DNA of 64,000 nucleotides from NCBI GenBank assembly GCA_963665085.2, contig CAXXXS010000001.1:1178001-1242000 (forward strand), given 5' to 3'. This document shows positions 19,180 through 27,303 of the stretch, piece after piece. Under the pieces are notes generated by a model. That model had not been told where the DNA came from. It saw only the letters and a list, made by a program, of their open reading frames with translations, and ran no database searches. Position numbers and translations under genes: made by a program. The stretch comes from G963665085 sp963665085 (GTDB lineage: Bacteria > Bacteroidota > Bacteroidia > Bacteroidales > JAAAOM01). Position 1 is the stretch's first letter, and each line of letters begins with the position of its first letter.

Positions 19180-19215
19180 TTGTTTTCCATACGTAGATAA
19201 GAAAATATATTTTTG
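19180..19215 (+). promoter_or_regulatory. Candidate promoter of the TonB-like gene
   Basis: TATTTTTG at 19208-19215 fits TAnnTTTG; a TTG lies at 19180-19182, with a slightly long spacing of 25 nt. The gene starts 22 bp after the -7 box. Confidence 0.4.
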
Positions 19216-19236
19216 TTATAAATCTGTTAGTGTCAA

Positions 19237-19950
19237 GTGGAAAAATTCAAAAAACTTATTGAAGAAAATATTACGGGAATACTCGGAACCATTGTATTTC
19301 ATTTAGTTCTTTTGAATGTATTTTTCTTTGTGCAGTTAAACTCCTTAAAATCTGAGAAACATATAGAATTTGAGATCAAATTTGATGAGTTACAACAAGA
19401 AGAAGAAATACTTCCAAAAGATGAGAAACAAGAGTTTATTGAAGAAGAACTCAGTAATCTTTCCAGTGAAATGAGAAGTAATATTGCTGTTAACAAAGCT
19501 AACCAGGAATTGGCAGAGGAAATAAGTTCAGAGAATTACGAACGGGAGGTGATGAGGGAACTCAATATGGATGAGCTTTTTCCCGATAATGAAGCAGATA
19601 TTAATATTCCGGAATTTAAAGAGGATACTAAAAAAGAAAATAAACCTGCAGTACATAAAGAATATTCCGGGCCAACAAATATTACCTATTATCTTGAAAA
19701 CCGGACAAAGAGATATTTTCATATTCCTGTTTATCAATGCGAGGGTGGAGGAACAGTAAAATTAAATATCGTTGTCGATCAGCAAGGAAATGTTGTTAAT
19801 GCAACAGTAGATCCTTCCGCTTCCAATGCGCATTCAGAATGTTTGGAGTTAGCTGCCCTTAATGCTGCAAAAATTTCACGATTTAATGCCGATTATAATG
19901 CCCCGAACAGACAGAAGGGAACAATCACTTATCAATTTATAGCTCAGTAA
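19237..19950 (+). CDS. TonB-like protein (energy transducer C-terminal domain)
   Basis: This 237-residue protein has a single N-terminal membrane segment (about 15-33, ILGTIVFHLVLLNVFFFV), a long acidic, glutamate-rich linker instead of the usual proline-rich one (EEEILPKDEKQEFIEEELS...), and a C-terminal TonB-like domain (about 165-237) with GGTVKLNIVVDQQGNVVNA and ITYQF. It would be anchored in the inner membrane. Whether it energises outer-membrane transporters or acts otherwise is open, because no ExbB/ExbD genes are nearby. The start is GTG at 19237. Confidence 0.8.
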   Translation: MEKFKKLIEENITGILGTIVFHLVLLNVFFFVQLNSLKSEKHIEFEIKFDELQQEEEILPKDEKQEFIEEELSNLSSEMRSNIAVNKANQELAEEISSENYEREVMRELNMDELFPDNEADINIPEFKEDTKKENKPAVHKEYSGPTNITYYLENRTKRYFHIPVYQCEGGGTVKLNIVVDQQGNVVNATVDPSASNAHSECLELAALNAAKISRFNADYNAPNRQKGTITYQFIAQ

Positions 19951-20016
19951 AAATCTATTTATCAATTTATTAATTAAAAATTGACAAGAAAAATAAAATT
20001 ATTTTAGTACTATGTA

Positions 20017-20048
20017 TTGCATGATACTATAATTATTATATATCTTTG
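20017..20048 (+). promoter_or_regulatory. Promoter of the PspC/PadR operon
   Basis: TTG at 20017-20019 and TATCTTTG at 20041-20048 form a good Bacteroidota housekeeping promoter, 21 nt apart, 49 bp before the first PspC gene. Confidence 0.6.
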
Positions 20049-20097
20049 TATAGTAAATTATTATTAAAAACAAAGTAGTATATAAATACTTATAACA

Positions 20098-20709
20098 ATG
20101 AAAAAGACAGTGAGTGTAAACCTTAATGGTCAGGTATTTAGTATTGATGAAGATGCATTTGACAAGCTGAGTCAATATTTGCAGAACATTGAGCAACATT
20201 TTGCTAACGAGAATGAGAGAAAAGAAATAATTGCTGATATTGAAGCCCGCATTGCTGAACTTTTAAAAGAGAATATTACAGATTTTAAGGAGGTTATAAA
20301 TATTTCAGATGTAGAAGCAGTTATAAAAGTAATGGGAGAACCGAATGATTTTGCCGATGAAGAGGAATCAAATCAAAGTCAATCGCAGGAACAATATATA
20401 AATTATAAAAGATACAGAAGAATGTATCGCGATCCGGATAATCGTATTATAGGTGGTGTTTGTAGCGGATTAAGTGCGTATTGGGCTTTGGATCCTTCTT
20501 TAGTTCGCGTAATTTTTATTGTCCTGGCAATTTTTGGAGGTTCGGGTTTAATTATCTATCTCATTTTATGGATTGTTCTTCCTGAAGCAAGAACGACAGT
20601 TCAAAAGTTAGAGATGCGCGGAGAACCTGTAAATGTTTCCAACATAGGAAGTTTTGTAAAAGAAGAGTTTGAACATGTGAAAAATCAATTTAAAAAGAAA
20701 AGAAAATGA
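20098..20709 (+). CDS. PspC domain protein
   Basis: Residues 1-85 form a small acidic cytoplasmic domain (KTVSVNLNGQVFSIDEDAF, then IIADIEARIAELLKENI). Residues about 103-162 are the PspC domain: MYRDPDNRIIGGVCSGLSAY followed by a transmembrane hairpin ending LILWIVLPEA. The tail is basic. PspC proteins sense or respond to inner-membrane stress in other bacteria. The same N-terminal domain recurs in the larger PspC protein two genes downstream, so the two are paralogues. It overlaps the PadR gene by 4 bp (ATGA), showing translational coupling. Confidence 0.9.
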   Translation: MKKTVSVNLNGQVFSIDEDAFDKLSQYLQNIEQHFANENERKEIIADIEARIAELLKENITDFKEVINISDVEAVIKVMGEPNDFADEEESNQSQSQEQYINYKRYRRMYRDPDNRIIGGVCSGLSAYWALDPSLVRVIFIVLAIFGGSGLIIYLILWIVLPEARTTVQKLEMRGEPVNVSNIGSFVKEEFEHVKNQFKKKRK

Positions 20710-21035
20710 AAATAGAGAATGCTACAGCACAGATGAGAAAGGGTGTTCTGGAATATTGCATTCTAACAATACTATCAAAGAAAGATGCATATACTTCAGA
20801 AATAATAAATAAACTTAAAGAAGCTAAGTTGATTGTTGTTGAAGGTACGTTATATCCTCTCTTAACCCGGCAAAAAAATGCCGGACTTTTAAGTTATCGA
20901 TGGGAAGAATCTACTCAAGGACCACCCCGTAAATATTATGCTATCACCGAAGAAGGGCGAAAATTTTTAAGTGAGCTTGATGATTCATGGAAAGAGCTTG
21001 TTGAAGCTGTTAGTTCAATTACAAATCTTGAATAG
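20706..21035 (+). CDS. PadR family transcriptional regulator
   Basis: A 109-residue winged-helix regulator of the short PadR type: AQMRKGVLEYCILTILSKKDAYTSEI (first helices), then VVEGTLYPLLTRQKNAGLL (recognition helix) and the wing ESTQGPPRKYYAIT. It sits inside the PspC operon, 4 bp overlapping the upstream gene and 2 bp from the next. By comparison with similar PadR-linked operons it probably represses its own operon in response to an unknown ligand or membrane state. That control is inferred from position. Confidence 0.93.
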   Translation: MKIENATAQMRKGVLEYCILTILSKKDAYTSEIINKLKEAKLIVVEGTLYPLLTRQKNAGLLSYRWEESTQGPPRKYYAITEEGRKFLSELDDSWKELVEAVSSITNLE

Positions 21036-21037
21036 TC

Positions 21038-22660
21038 ATGATCAAAACCATTAAAATTAATATTAGCGGACTTGTTTTCCATATTGATGAGGACGCTTAT
21101 AATGAACTTCAGGGTTATCTGAATTCATTAAAAGGACATTTTAATAATCAGCCGGAAGGTGAAGAAATTGTTTCGGATATTGAAGCGCGTATTGCTGAAT
21201 TATTCCAGGAAAAAATAAAGCCATCCAAAGAATCGATTTCATCAGATGATGTAAAAACAGTAATTGGAATCCTGGGGACTCCCAGTGATTTTAGTTTGGA
21301 AAACGAGCAGGAAGAAGAACAGAAATCGAGCAATCATAAAACAGAAAAAGATTATTCGAAAGGCAAAACTCAAAAAAGACTGTATCGCGATCCGGATAAT
21401 TCGTATTTGGGAGGTGTTGCCGGTGGATTAGGTGCTTACCTCAATATCGATCCTTTTTGGATAAGAATTATTTTTGTTATCCTCACTTTTGTGAACGTTA
21501 TTTATTTGCCCTTTATGAGTATCGTGGGTTTTGGTATAGTCCTCTATTTGATTCTTTGGGTTGTTGTGCCTAAAGCGGTAACAACAGCACAAAAACTTGA
21601 GATGAGAGGTGAAAATGTTAATCTTTCAAATATTGAAAAATCCATTAATCAAGAATATCAGCAGGTTAGGAAAAATTATCAAAAGTTTAAAAAATCAGAG
21701 TCTTATAAAAATACTCATAATGCAGTTAATAATTTATTTCAGGGGATTGGTTATTTTCTTAAAGGGATTATAAAAATTATATTATTTATTGTTGGGTTTG
21801 TATTTATTATCACCGGGACTTTTACAATAATTGCTTTAGCTGGATTCACATTTTTTGATTTCGATTGGTTATCATTCTTTACCGATATTGACTTTGTGTC
21901 TTTCCGTGATTTTTTAGGATTTATAACATCGGGTGATGATTTTACACTGCTGTTAATATCAACATTCCTGGCAATAGCTTTGCCATTGTTAGCGTTGGTT
22001 TATGGTGGAATAAAGTTAATATTCCCGATTAAAGCTAATGATAAACCCTTTGGGCTTGGAATGTTTGTGTTATGGTTTTTGATGGTATGTCTTTCTGTCT
22101 CACTTATATTTATTGAAGTGCAGGACTTTCGTAAGACTGAAACAAAAACATTATCCTATGATGTAACACCAAATAAATCAGAAATTCTTTATATTTCTGT
22201 CAATGAGAATTATGATTCACCAAAGAATTATTGGAATTTTTTCTTTTTCGACGATGATATTAAGTATGCTTATAAGGATGGCGAGAAAGTAATCTATGGA
22301 ATCCCAGATTTTTATGTTATCGAAAACGAAGATGATGATTATAAATTAATAATTGAAACAGAATCCCGGGGAATGAACTATGATGAGGCACGATATAATA
22401 TCAGTCAAATAGAATATAACTGGTATATTAAAGACTCCATATTGTATCTCGATCCATATTTTATGGTAAAACCACCGTCAAAATGGAGAGAGCCAGAAGT
22501 AGATATAGATTTAGCTATTCCGGAAGGCAGGGAAGTGGTTTTTATGGATAACATGCGGCCTTTTATTCCATATATTAAAGACAAAGACGGCAGGTATACA
22601 AAAGATGTAACAAATCGTGTACTTGTTATGACGGATGATGGTTTAATTGAGAAAGATTAA
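21038..22660 (+). CDS. Large PspC domain membrane protein
   Basis: A 540-residue protein. Residues 1-90 duplicate the N-terminal domain of the upstream PspC protein (DIEARIAELFQEKI). The PspC domain lies at about 110-185 (LYRDPDNSYLGGVAGGLGAY ... LILWVVVPKA). Further transmembrane segments follow at about 240-270, 300-325 and 340-360. The C-terminal about 170 residues are probably extracytoplasmic and aspartate-rich (FFFDDDIKYAYKDGEK, EDDDYKL), ending ITNRVLVM-like strands. The last part resembles a beta-helical adhesin-like domain of unknown role. It is the third gene of the PspC-PadR operon. Confidence 0.88.
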   Translation: MIKTIKINISGLVFHIDEDAYNELQGYLNSLKGHFNNQPEGEEIVSDIEARIAELFQEKIKPSKESISSDDVKTVIGILGTPSDFSLENEQEEEQKSSNHKTEKDYSKGKTQKRLYRDPDNSYLGGVAGGLGAYLNIDPFWIRIIFVILTFVNVIYLPFMSIVGFGIVLYLILWVVVPKAVTTAQKLEMRGENVNLSNIEKSINQEYQQVRKNYQKFKKSESYKNTHNAVNNLFQGIGYFLKGIIKIILFIVGFVFIITGTFTIIALAGFTFFDFDWLSFFTDIDFVSFRDFLGFITSGDDFTLLLISTFLAIALPLLALVYGGIKLIFPIKANDKPFGLGMFVLWFLMVCLSVSLIFIEVQDFRKTETKTLSYDVTPNKSEILYISVNENYDSPKNYWNFFFFDDDIKYAYKDGEKVIYGIPDFYVIENEDDDYKLIIETESRGMNYDEARYNISQIEYNWYIKDSILYLDPYFMVKPPSKWREPEVDIDLAIPEGREVVFMDNMRPFIPYIKDKDGRYTKDVTNRVLVMTDDGLIEKD

Positions 22661-22723
22661 AAAGGGACTATTTATCAATTAATTTAAAGAGTGTAGCAAC
22701 TTTAAGTAACGATACTAATAAAT

Positions 22724-22861
22724 ATGAAAAAAGGAATTTTGGAGTTTTGTGGAATAAAACCAGTAAAGATTACAACATTCGGACCAATTAAATCTTCGGA
22801 TGAAAATAAACGGCAACGATGGATCAAAAAAATTGAAAAAATTGGACAAAATCAAAATTAA
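22724..22861 (+). CDS. Possible small protein of 45 residues
   Basis: This open frame begins MKKGILEFCGIKPVK and ends IEKIGQNQN, with a basic composition and no membrane segment. It lies 63 bp after the PspC operon on the same strand. There is no clear ribosome binding site. It may be a real small protein, or a chance frame. Nothing else supports it. Confidence 0.3.
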   Translation: MKKGILEFCGIKPVKITTFGPIKSSDENKRQRWIKKIEKIGQNQN

Positions 22862-22983
22862 CCTATACTCATAATATGTAATAGTTGATATTCAAAGATT
22901 TGATGATATTTAGTTAGAAAAAATTTTGTAGCCCTTCATTGAGGATAATTTAGCAGGTCAACTAATTAAAATGAATAATAACA

Positions 22984-23008
22984 GCTAGTTAACAGATGTT
23001 TAACTAGC
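22984..23008. repeat. Perfect inverted repeat upstream of tRNA-Gln
   Basis: GCTAGTTAA and TTAACTAGC are exact inverted copies separated by 7 nt. No T-run follows directly. It could be a transcription stop or an operator. The rest of 22862-23034 holds nothing else that I can see. Confidence 0.5.
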
Positions 23009-23034
23009 ATGCATTATGTTTTTTAATATTTTTT

Positions 23035-23064
23035 TTGCTTAAAAGAAAATACTTTATAATTTTG
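23035..23064 (+). promoter_or_regulatory. Promoter of tRNA-Gln
   Basis: TTG at 23035-23037 and TAATTTTG at 23057-23064 (19 nt apart) match the Bacteroidota consensus. The tRNA starts 27 bp after the -7 box. Confidence 0.65.
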
Positions 23065-23091
23065 CACAACCTTTTTGAGGGTATAAGGATT

Positions 23092-23165
23092 TGTCCGATG
23101 GTGTAATGGCAGCACTTATGATTTTGGTTCATACAGTCAAGGTTCGAGTCCTTGTCGGACAGCCA
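23092..23165 (+). tRNA. tRNA-Gln (anticodon TTG), CCA encoded
   Basis: Acceptor arms TGTCCGA and TCGGACA pair fully; the anticodon stem TATGA/TCATA encloses TTTTGGT, giving anticodon TTG. The T loop is GGTTCGAGTCC. The discriminator G is followed by an encoded CCA. Confidence 0.97.
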
Positions 23166-23173
23166 AAAATAGG

Positions 23174-23198
23174 CCCGTCAGATTTCTGGCGGGTTTTT
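23174..23198 (+). terminator. Rho-independent terminator of tRNA-Gln
   Basis: CCCGTCAGA pairs with TCTGGCGGG (one G-U) across a 2-nt loop and is followed by TTTTTTATTTT. Confidence 0.85.
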
Positions 23199-23296
23199 TA
23201 TTTTACTCTTTTTAGGCAAATTTTTTTATCAGATCTCCATTGCTTTATATTTATTACTTTACCTGCCATTACTTGTACATAGTGGGCTGGTGGTAT

Positions 23297-24241
23297 TTAT
23301 TTTGATTTTGTTTTTCCATATAGAATTGGAAATTTTCTATAAGTAAAATATATAGGAAAATAGTATAGTAGTGTTATAATTAATGATATAACAACTGAGA
23401 AAACGAAATTAAGATTAGGTGTGAAATGAGTGAAAAAAACAATAATAATCCAATGTGTCCCAACAATTAACATCGTACCCCTTGATACGGTTTTTATAAT
23501 ATTGTTTTTAAGAGGAAGAAAATTTGATAAATAAACGATAGCTATTGAAACAATAGCTCCAATGGCAAAATAAAATACGATACTTTTAAAAATCCCAAGA
23601 TACATATTTACATAACCATATTTGTTCACAAATACTATCAAAAGAAATAGTACAATAATAAATATGAATGTTGAGTATTTTGGTTTTATTAACTTAAAAG
23701 GCTTGTCTTTAAGTAAAAAACCTATAACAAAAAAAGGAAAAGCTGCAAAAGCGGCTTTTATACCAAATGTTTCAGGATAAGGGAAAAAATTATTTATATA
23801 TAATGCAACAACACATAATAAAGAAATTATTATATACATCTGTTTTGATTTACAAAACATGGAAAAAACTTTAACCCAAAATAATGAAACAAAAAACCAT
23901 GTTGGAATATTTGCAGGAAACCGTACTAAACAAATGTTTTTTAAATCTTCAACAATTATGCTAAAATCATACCTAATGAAGTGCGGAACAATAAAAACAA
24001 CATTGTAAATTATATATGGAACAATCAATGAATATAATATCTTCTTTAATATCGGAAGTGAAAACATTGTGTCTTTGTGCAGGTATCCTGAAATGAAGAA
24101 AAAGAGGGGCATATGAAATGCATATATCAATTTTTCAAAAAAAACATTACTTTCATTAAAAGGGAAATGACCAAGTATAACCAAATAAATTCCTATAAAT
24201 CTGGCTACATCAAGATAATTACATTCTTCTTTTTTAATCAT
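23297..24241 (-). CDS. Acyltransferase family 3 membrane protein
   Basis: A 314-residue integral membrane protein with about ten hydrophobic segments. It begins YLDVARFIGIYLVILGHFPF, the acyltransferase-3/OafA start in which the LGH histidine is catalytic, followed by MPLFFFISGYLH. Such proteins O-acetylate or succinylate polysaccharides, lipids or antibiotics at the cytoplasmic membrane. The gene stands alone between tRNA-Gln and a decayed toxin-antitoxin pair, so it probably belongs to accessory DNA next to the tRNA. Its substrate cannot be predicted. Confidence 0.9.
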   Translation of the reverse strand: MIKKEECNYLDVARFIGIYLVILGHFPFNESNVFFEKLIYAFHMPLFFFISGYLHKDTMFSLPILKKILYSLIVPYIIYNVVFIVPHFIRYDFSIIVEDLKNICLVRFPANIPTWFFVSLFWVKVFSMFCKSKQMYIIISLLCVVALYINNFFPYPETFGIKAAFAAFPFFVIGFLLKDKPFKLIKPKYSTFIFIIVLFLLIVFVNKYGYVNMYLGIFKSIVFYFAIGAIVSIAIVYLSNFLPLKNNIIKTVSRGTMLIVGTHWIIIVFFTHFTPNLNFVFSVVISLIITLLYYFPIYFTYRKFPILYGKTKSK

Positions 24242-24595
24242 ATTTTTTTTGTTGTTAATGTAATAACGTATTTGAAAATTATCACATAATTCTTCAGATC
24301 TTTATTAGTCTTTATACTCGTAGGTAACATTAAATATTTGTATATTAGCGGATTGTTGGTTTCAAGCTTATCAAACGGTTACAATTTTGAAGTGTATTAC
24401 AATCGTTGAATTTAAAACTATATTGCTTATTTTTTAAATATCTATCCTATTTTGCTATCTAATCCACCAATGACTTGAAGTGTTCTGGGATTGCTGGCAT
24501 TTTACCTATCAAAATTACAAGTGATTTTAGTACGGGTTACTATGCCCCGAAAACCATTAAGTCTTTCATCAGTCATACCTTGTGTTAGGCTTAGA
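24242..24595. other. Intergenic region without a gene
   Basis: No supported reading frame is present. On the minus strand, GCCTAACAC follows the end of the toxin remnant by a few bases, and the next roughly 130 bases (about 24460-24590) have higher GC than the rest of the gap. This part could be a dispersed intergenic repeat. No integrase or paired recombination site is seen. Confidence 0.4.
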
Positions 24596-24875
24596 TTATT
24601 TTGTTTTCAAACTATTCAAGTATTCGTCTGGCGTTAAAATGGGAATTTCTGATTCTTTAAAATCTTTACCATTTCTTGTTATCAATATATTACAATCCAT
24701 TTTTATTGCACAGTAATATTGTAATGAGTCCTCAAAATTTGAGAATTTTGACGATAATCCTTTATCAACAATTTTATCTGTCAAATCTGATGTTCCAGCA
24801 ATGATTTTAAACTTTCGTATTTTTTCCTAATAAATCAAGCACTACGTTTGTGTCAAGGAAAATTCTGTCTTTCAT
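24596..24875 (-). pseudogene. PIN-domain toxin remnant (VapC-like), internal deletion and frameshift
   Basis: The ATG at 24875 opens MKDRIFLDTNVVLDLLGK, the conserved first strand of a PIN-domain RNase with its metal-binding Asp, but the frame ends after 22 codons. In another frame the same strand continues RKFKIIAGTSDLTDK and runs to NSLKTK at 24596, including FEDSLQYYCAIKMDC and LITRNGKDF, the typical C-terminal PIN motifs. The two parts join at about 24810 with roughly the middle third of the domain missing, which I infer from the usual length of about 130-140 residues. The toxin must be inactive. Confidence 0.82.
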
Positions 24876-25036
24876 TTATATTTCTCCGCTAAGTAATCAC
24901 CATATTCTTTTTTATAATCAAAATCTGCTGGAAGCTTTACTCCTGTTTGCATGCTTTTAACAAAGGGTGATATTTCAATATCATTATTAGAAGGTTTATT
25001 TTCTTTATCAATCACTAATCTTAAATCTTGAGAATT
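24872..25036 (-). pseudogene. Antitoxin remnant partner of the PIN toxin
   Basis: A minus-strand frame without start codon reads NSQDLRLVIDKENKPSNND, then IEISPFVKSMQTGVKLP and KEYGDYLAEKYK, and its TGA overlaps the toxin ATG (ATGA), as in intact antitoxin-toxin pairs. The C-terminal EISPFV...YLAEKY pattern resembles antitoxins of the DUF6364 type that accompany Bacteroidota PIN toxins. The N-terminal DNA-binding part is absent; an in-frame TAA precedes the surviving segment. Confidence 0.65.
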
Positions 25037-25121
25037 TTAATTTGTTACCGGTATCAGTAAGTAATTTTATAGAAGTTTCATAGATTTTGTGGTAATTGAA
25101 GTAGTAAAGCTGTTTAATAAG

Positions 25122-25154
25122 AACTCCGACAGGCCTGACGACTCTGTCGGAGTT
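25122..25154 (-). terminator. Hairpin downstream of the hydrolase operon
   Basis: AACTCCGACAG and CTGTCGGAGTT form a perfect 11-bp stem with an 11-nt loop. Read on the minus strand it is followed by a T-rich stretch and lies downstream of the alpha/beta hydrolase gene. Confidence 0.65.
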
Positions 25155-25245
25155 AATCAATCTACTGATTTAAAATCTATCAAAATTTTAATCACCTGGT
25201 AGAGTTTAGTTTTCAATTTATTGACTTTTACACACTCATATTCTT

Positions 25246-26094
25246 TTATTTTTCATCCAAAAATGGAAGCGCAAATTCGATGTACATTGCTTTATTAACT
25301 AAAGCGCCAACATGATCATTGTTTGGAAGGATTAATAATTTCGAATTGGGAATAACCGAATACATCTTTTGAAATGCATCAATTGGAAAATAAGCGTCAC
25401 GGTCTCCACCAACAACTAATACGGGTGCTGTAATTTTAGAAGCATCATTTTCACTTATCCAAATAGGATCAGTATCAACTTTCATCAGTTTTTCATAAAA
25501 ATCAGTAAATCTATCAGGTTCTGGCATCAACTTTTTTCGGTTTTCTACAAATTCTTTATTGCTGGCGACAAATTCATCTGCTGTCATTTCTTTTTGTTGT
25601 TTTATCCTTTCAGGTGTTTTATCTTTTCCACTAAGTGCTCCTGCAATACTCACAACTTTTATTACTCTTTCAGGATATTCTGCAGCTAATTTAATTGAAG
25701 TAATAGCTCCGGAACTAAATCCCATTATATCTGTTCGATCAATTTTTTCTGCATTTAAAACCTCAATCATATCTTGTGCTAATAAATCATAGCTATAGTT
25801 TCTGTCTCCAATTTCAGATTTTCCATGTCCTCTTAATGCAACAGCAATTACTTTGTATTTTTTTGTTAGCGTGGGTAAGATATTCTCAAATTCACTAATG
25901 TAACCATATAAGCTTCCATGAATCAATAAAAGAGGTTTGCCGCTTCCGTAAACTTCATAGTAGATTTTTGCATCTTTGGTTTGAATATATTTCCCTGCAT
26001 TGGGATTATTTCCATAGAGTATTTGAGCAAATAGTTGGATGGGTAATAATACAACTAAAAAGATGAATGCTTTTTTAAAAATTTGATTTTTCAT
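25246..26094 (-). CDS. Secreted alpha/beta hydrolase
   Basis: A 282-residue protein with a signal peptide (FIFLVVLLPIQLFAQ). The alpha/beta hydrolase fold is clear: LLLIHGSLYGYISEFENIL (oxyanion HG), VIAVALRGHGKSE, the nucleophile elbow MGFSSGAI (G-x-S-x-G), VLVVGGDRDAYFP with the acid, and PNNDHVGAL with the catalytic His. The substrate is unknown; the closest-looking members are esterases and haloalkane-dehalogenase-like enzymes. It is the last gene of a three-gene minus-strand run with a membrane-anchored regulator and a beta-sandwich protein, and may be under that regulator's control. Confidence 0.92.
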   Translation of the reverse strand: MKNQIFKKAFIFLVVLLPIQLFAQILYGNNPNAGKYIQTKDAKIYYEVYGSGKPLLLIHGSLYGYISEFENILPTLTKKYKVIAVALRGHGKSEIGDRNYSYDLLAQDMIEVLNAEKIDRTDIMGFSSGAITSIKLAAEYPERVIKVVSIAGALSGKDKTPERIKQQKEMTADEFVASNKEFVENRKKLMPEPDRFTDFYEKLMKVDTDPIWISENDASKITAPVLVVGGDRDAYFPIDAFQKMYSVIPNSKLLILPNNDHVGALVNKAMYIEFALPFLDEK

Positions 26095-26112
26095 TGATTT
26101 ATATGTTATGAT

Positions 26113-27204
26113 TTAAAATCCAGTTAATTTTATGTTATTGAGGTTTTCGAATTGGGCTTTAAACCCCCAGCCACCAAAATTTTCGGCAACCATTACAATT
26201 ATTTCATTCTCACCACTATTTAAATTAAGAAAAACAGAGTCAAAATAACCGATGGTGCCCAGAAAACGATAGTCTCTGCTTCCGTAAGTGTCTGTTCCTT
26301 GCCAAACAGCCTTTCCGTTTACAAAAATTTTAGCGATGTCACTAAAGCCAAAATTCATTTTTTTGATTAAATCAGTATCTGAATGAATATTGATTTTTAG
26401 TAATACAGCATTTTTATCTTTTTCTAAAGAACCTGTTTGAGATATATTCAGGAGGCCATCTGCTTCGGTTTTGTATTCTTTAAATTGTAGCTTCTTGATA
26501 AAATCAGTTGAGAGGGTAGTATTGTTTATTAGAGATTCTGCATCAAAGATTGATGAAACCTGGTATTTTTGAATAACCTCTTTTCCTGCTTTATGGATTG
26601 TTTTAAACGCTCCTTTTAATTCGGGAGAATCAAGATTGGTGATTTTTATATCTGAAAATCTGGCAGGTCCGTAAAGAGCTATTTTCCCTCCACATTCACC
26701 CAGTTTAAGTTCATGAATAAGTAACACGGGTTTCTCCATATCAGAAATATATACTTCACCACGGGTTCCGGAAATAACCAGTCTAATCGTAAACCATTGA
26801 TCAAAAACATGGGTTTTTGCAGCACTGTAGCCATCACCGTAATATAGTTGCCAACCAGCATTTCCGTTATATACAGGGCTATATTGCATCGCATCGGGAT
26901 TTCCACTCTGATGTTTGCGGATGTAAAATTCTTCGGTGTTTTTTCCACCATCGCCATGAAATTGAATTCCAGCAAAACCACGTCCCGGCTGGATACACAT
27001 GGAAAATTCAATGATACCATTTCTAAAATCAATGCCTTTGGCAATAGCGGTACCTTCGTCTGTTTTTAGGCAATCTTTTCCTTTGTAGTTTTCCGTGATT
27101 ACTTTTCCGTCCAATTGCCAATCTATTCCACTAAGATGAACTGTTTGTTGTGCAAAAAGGGCACTACTAATCACTGTAAATAATAAATAAAGAATTGTTT
27201 TCAT
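26113..27204 (-). CDS. Secreted concanavalin-like / DUF1080-like protein
   Basis: A 363-residue exported protein (MKTILYLLFTVISSALFAQ). Residues about 25-200 look like a concanavalin-type beta-sandwich of the DUF1080 kind: GIIEFSMCIQPGRGFAGIQFHG, WFTIRLVISGTRGEVYISD and GKIALYGPARFSDIKI. Residues about 240-360 resemble a second jelly-roll such as a galactose-binding domain (IFVNGKAVWQGTDTYGSRDY). A carbohydrate-binding or glycan-processing role is possible, but no catalytic residues are identifiable. It lies 18 bp before the hydrolase gene and 99 bp after the regulator gene. Confidence 0.6.
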   Translation of the reverse strand: MKTILYLLFTVISSALFAQQTVHLSGIDWQLDGKVITENYKGKDCLKTDEGTAIAKGIDFRNGIIEFSMCIQPGRGFAGIQFHGDGGKNTEEFYIRKHQSGNPDAMQYSPVYNGNAGWQLYYGDGYSAAKTHVFDQWFTIRLVISGTRGEVYISDMEKPVLLIHELKLGECGGKIALYGPARFSDIKITNLDSPELKGAFKTIHKAGKEVIQKYQVSSIFDAESLINNTTLSTDFIKKLQFKEYKTEADGLLNISQTGSLEKDKNAVLLKINIHSDTDLIKKMNFGFSDIAKIFVNGKAVWQGTDTYGSRDYRFLGTIGYFDSVFLNLNSGENEIIVMVAENFGGWGFKAQFENLNNIKLTGF

Positions 27205-27303
27205 CGTCTTTTGATAATGTTATTATTTTGTTTGACGATGCAATATTAATTACGGGAATATTTTTTAGATGGTCACAGGCTATTCAAGTTTGTTCAAGTT
27301 TGT

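Noticed and set aside
22984..23008. Rho-independent terminator of the PspC operon
   Set aside because: There is no T-run directly after the stem. Left as an inverted repeat of unknown role.
24575..24595. GTTAGGC near the end of the toxin remnant as an integron attC half-site
   Set aside because: No RYYYAAC/GTTRRRY pair with the right distance was found and no integrase gene is in the window. Kept only as a low-interest repeat candidate.
25122..25154. TGTCGGA shared with the tRNA-Gln 3' end as a possible attachment site
   Set aside because: Only 7 bases match, and this sequence is fully explained as the arm of a perfect hairpin terminator.
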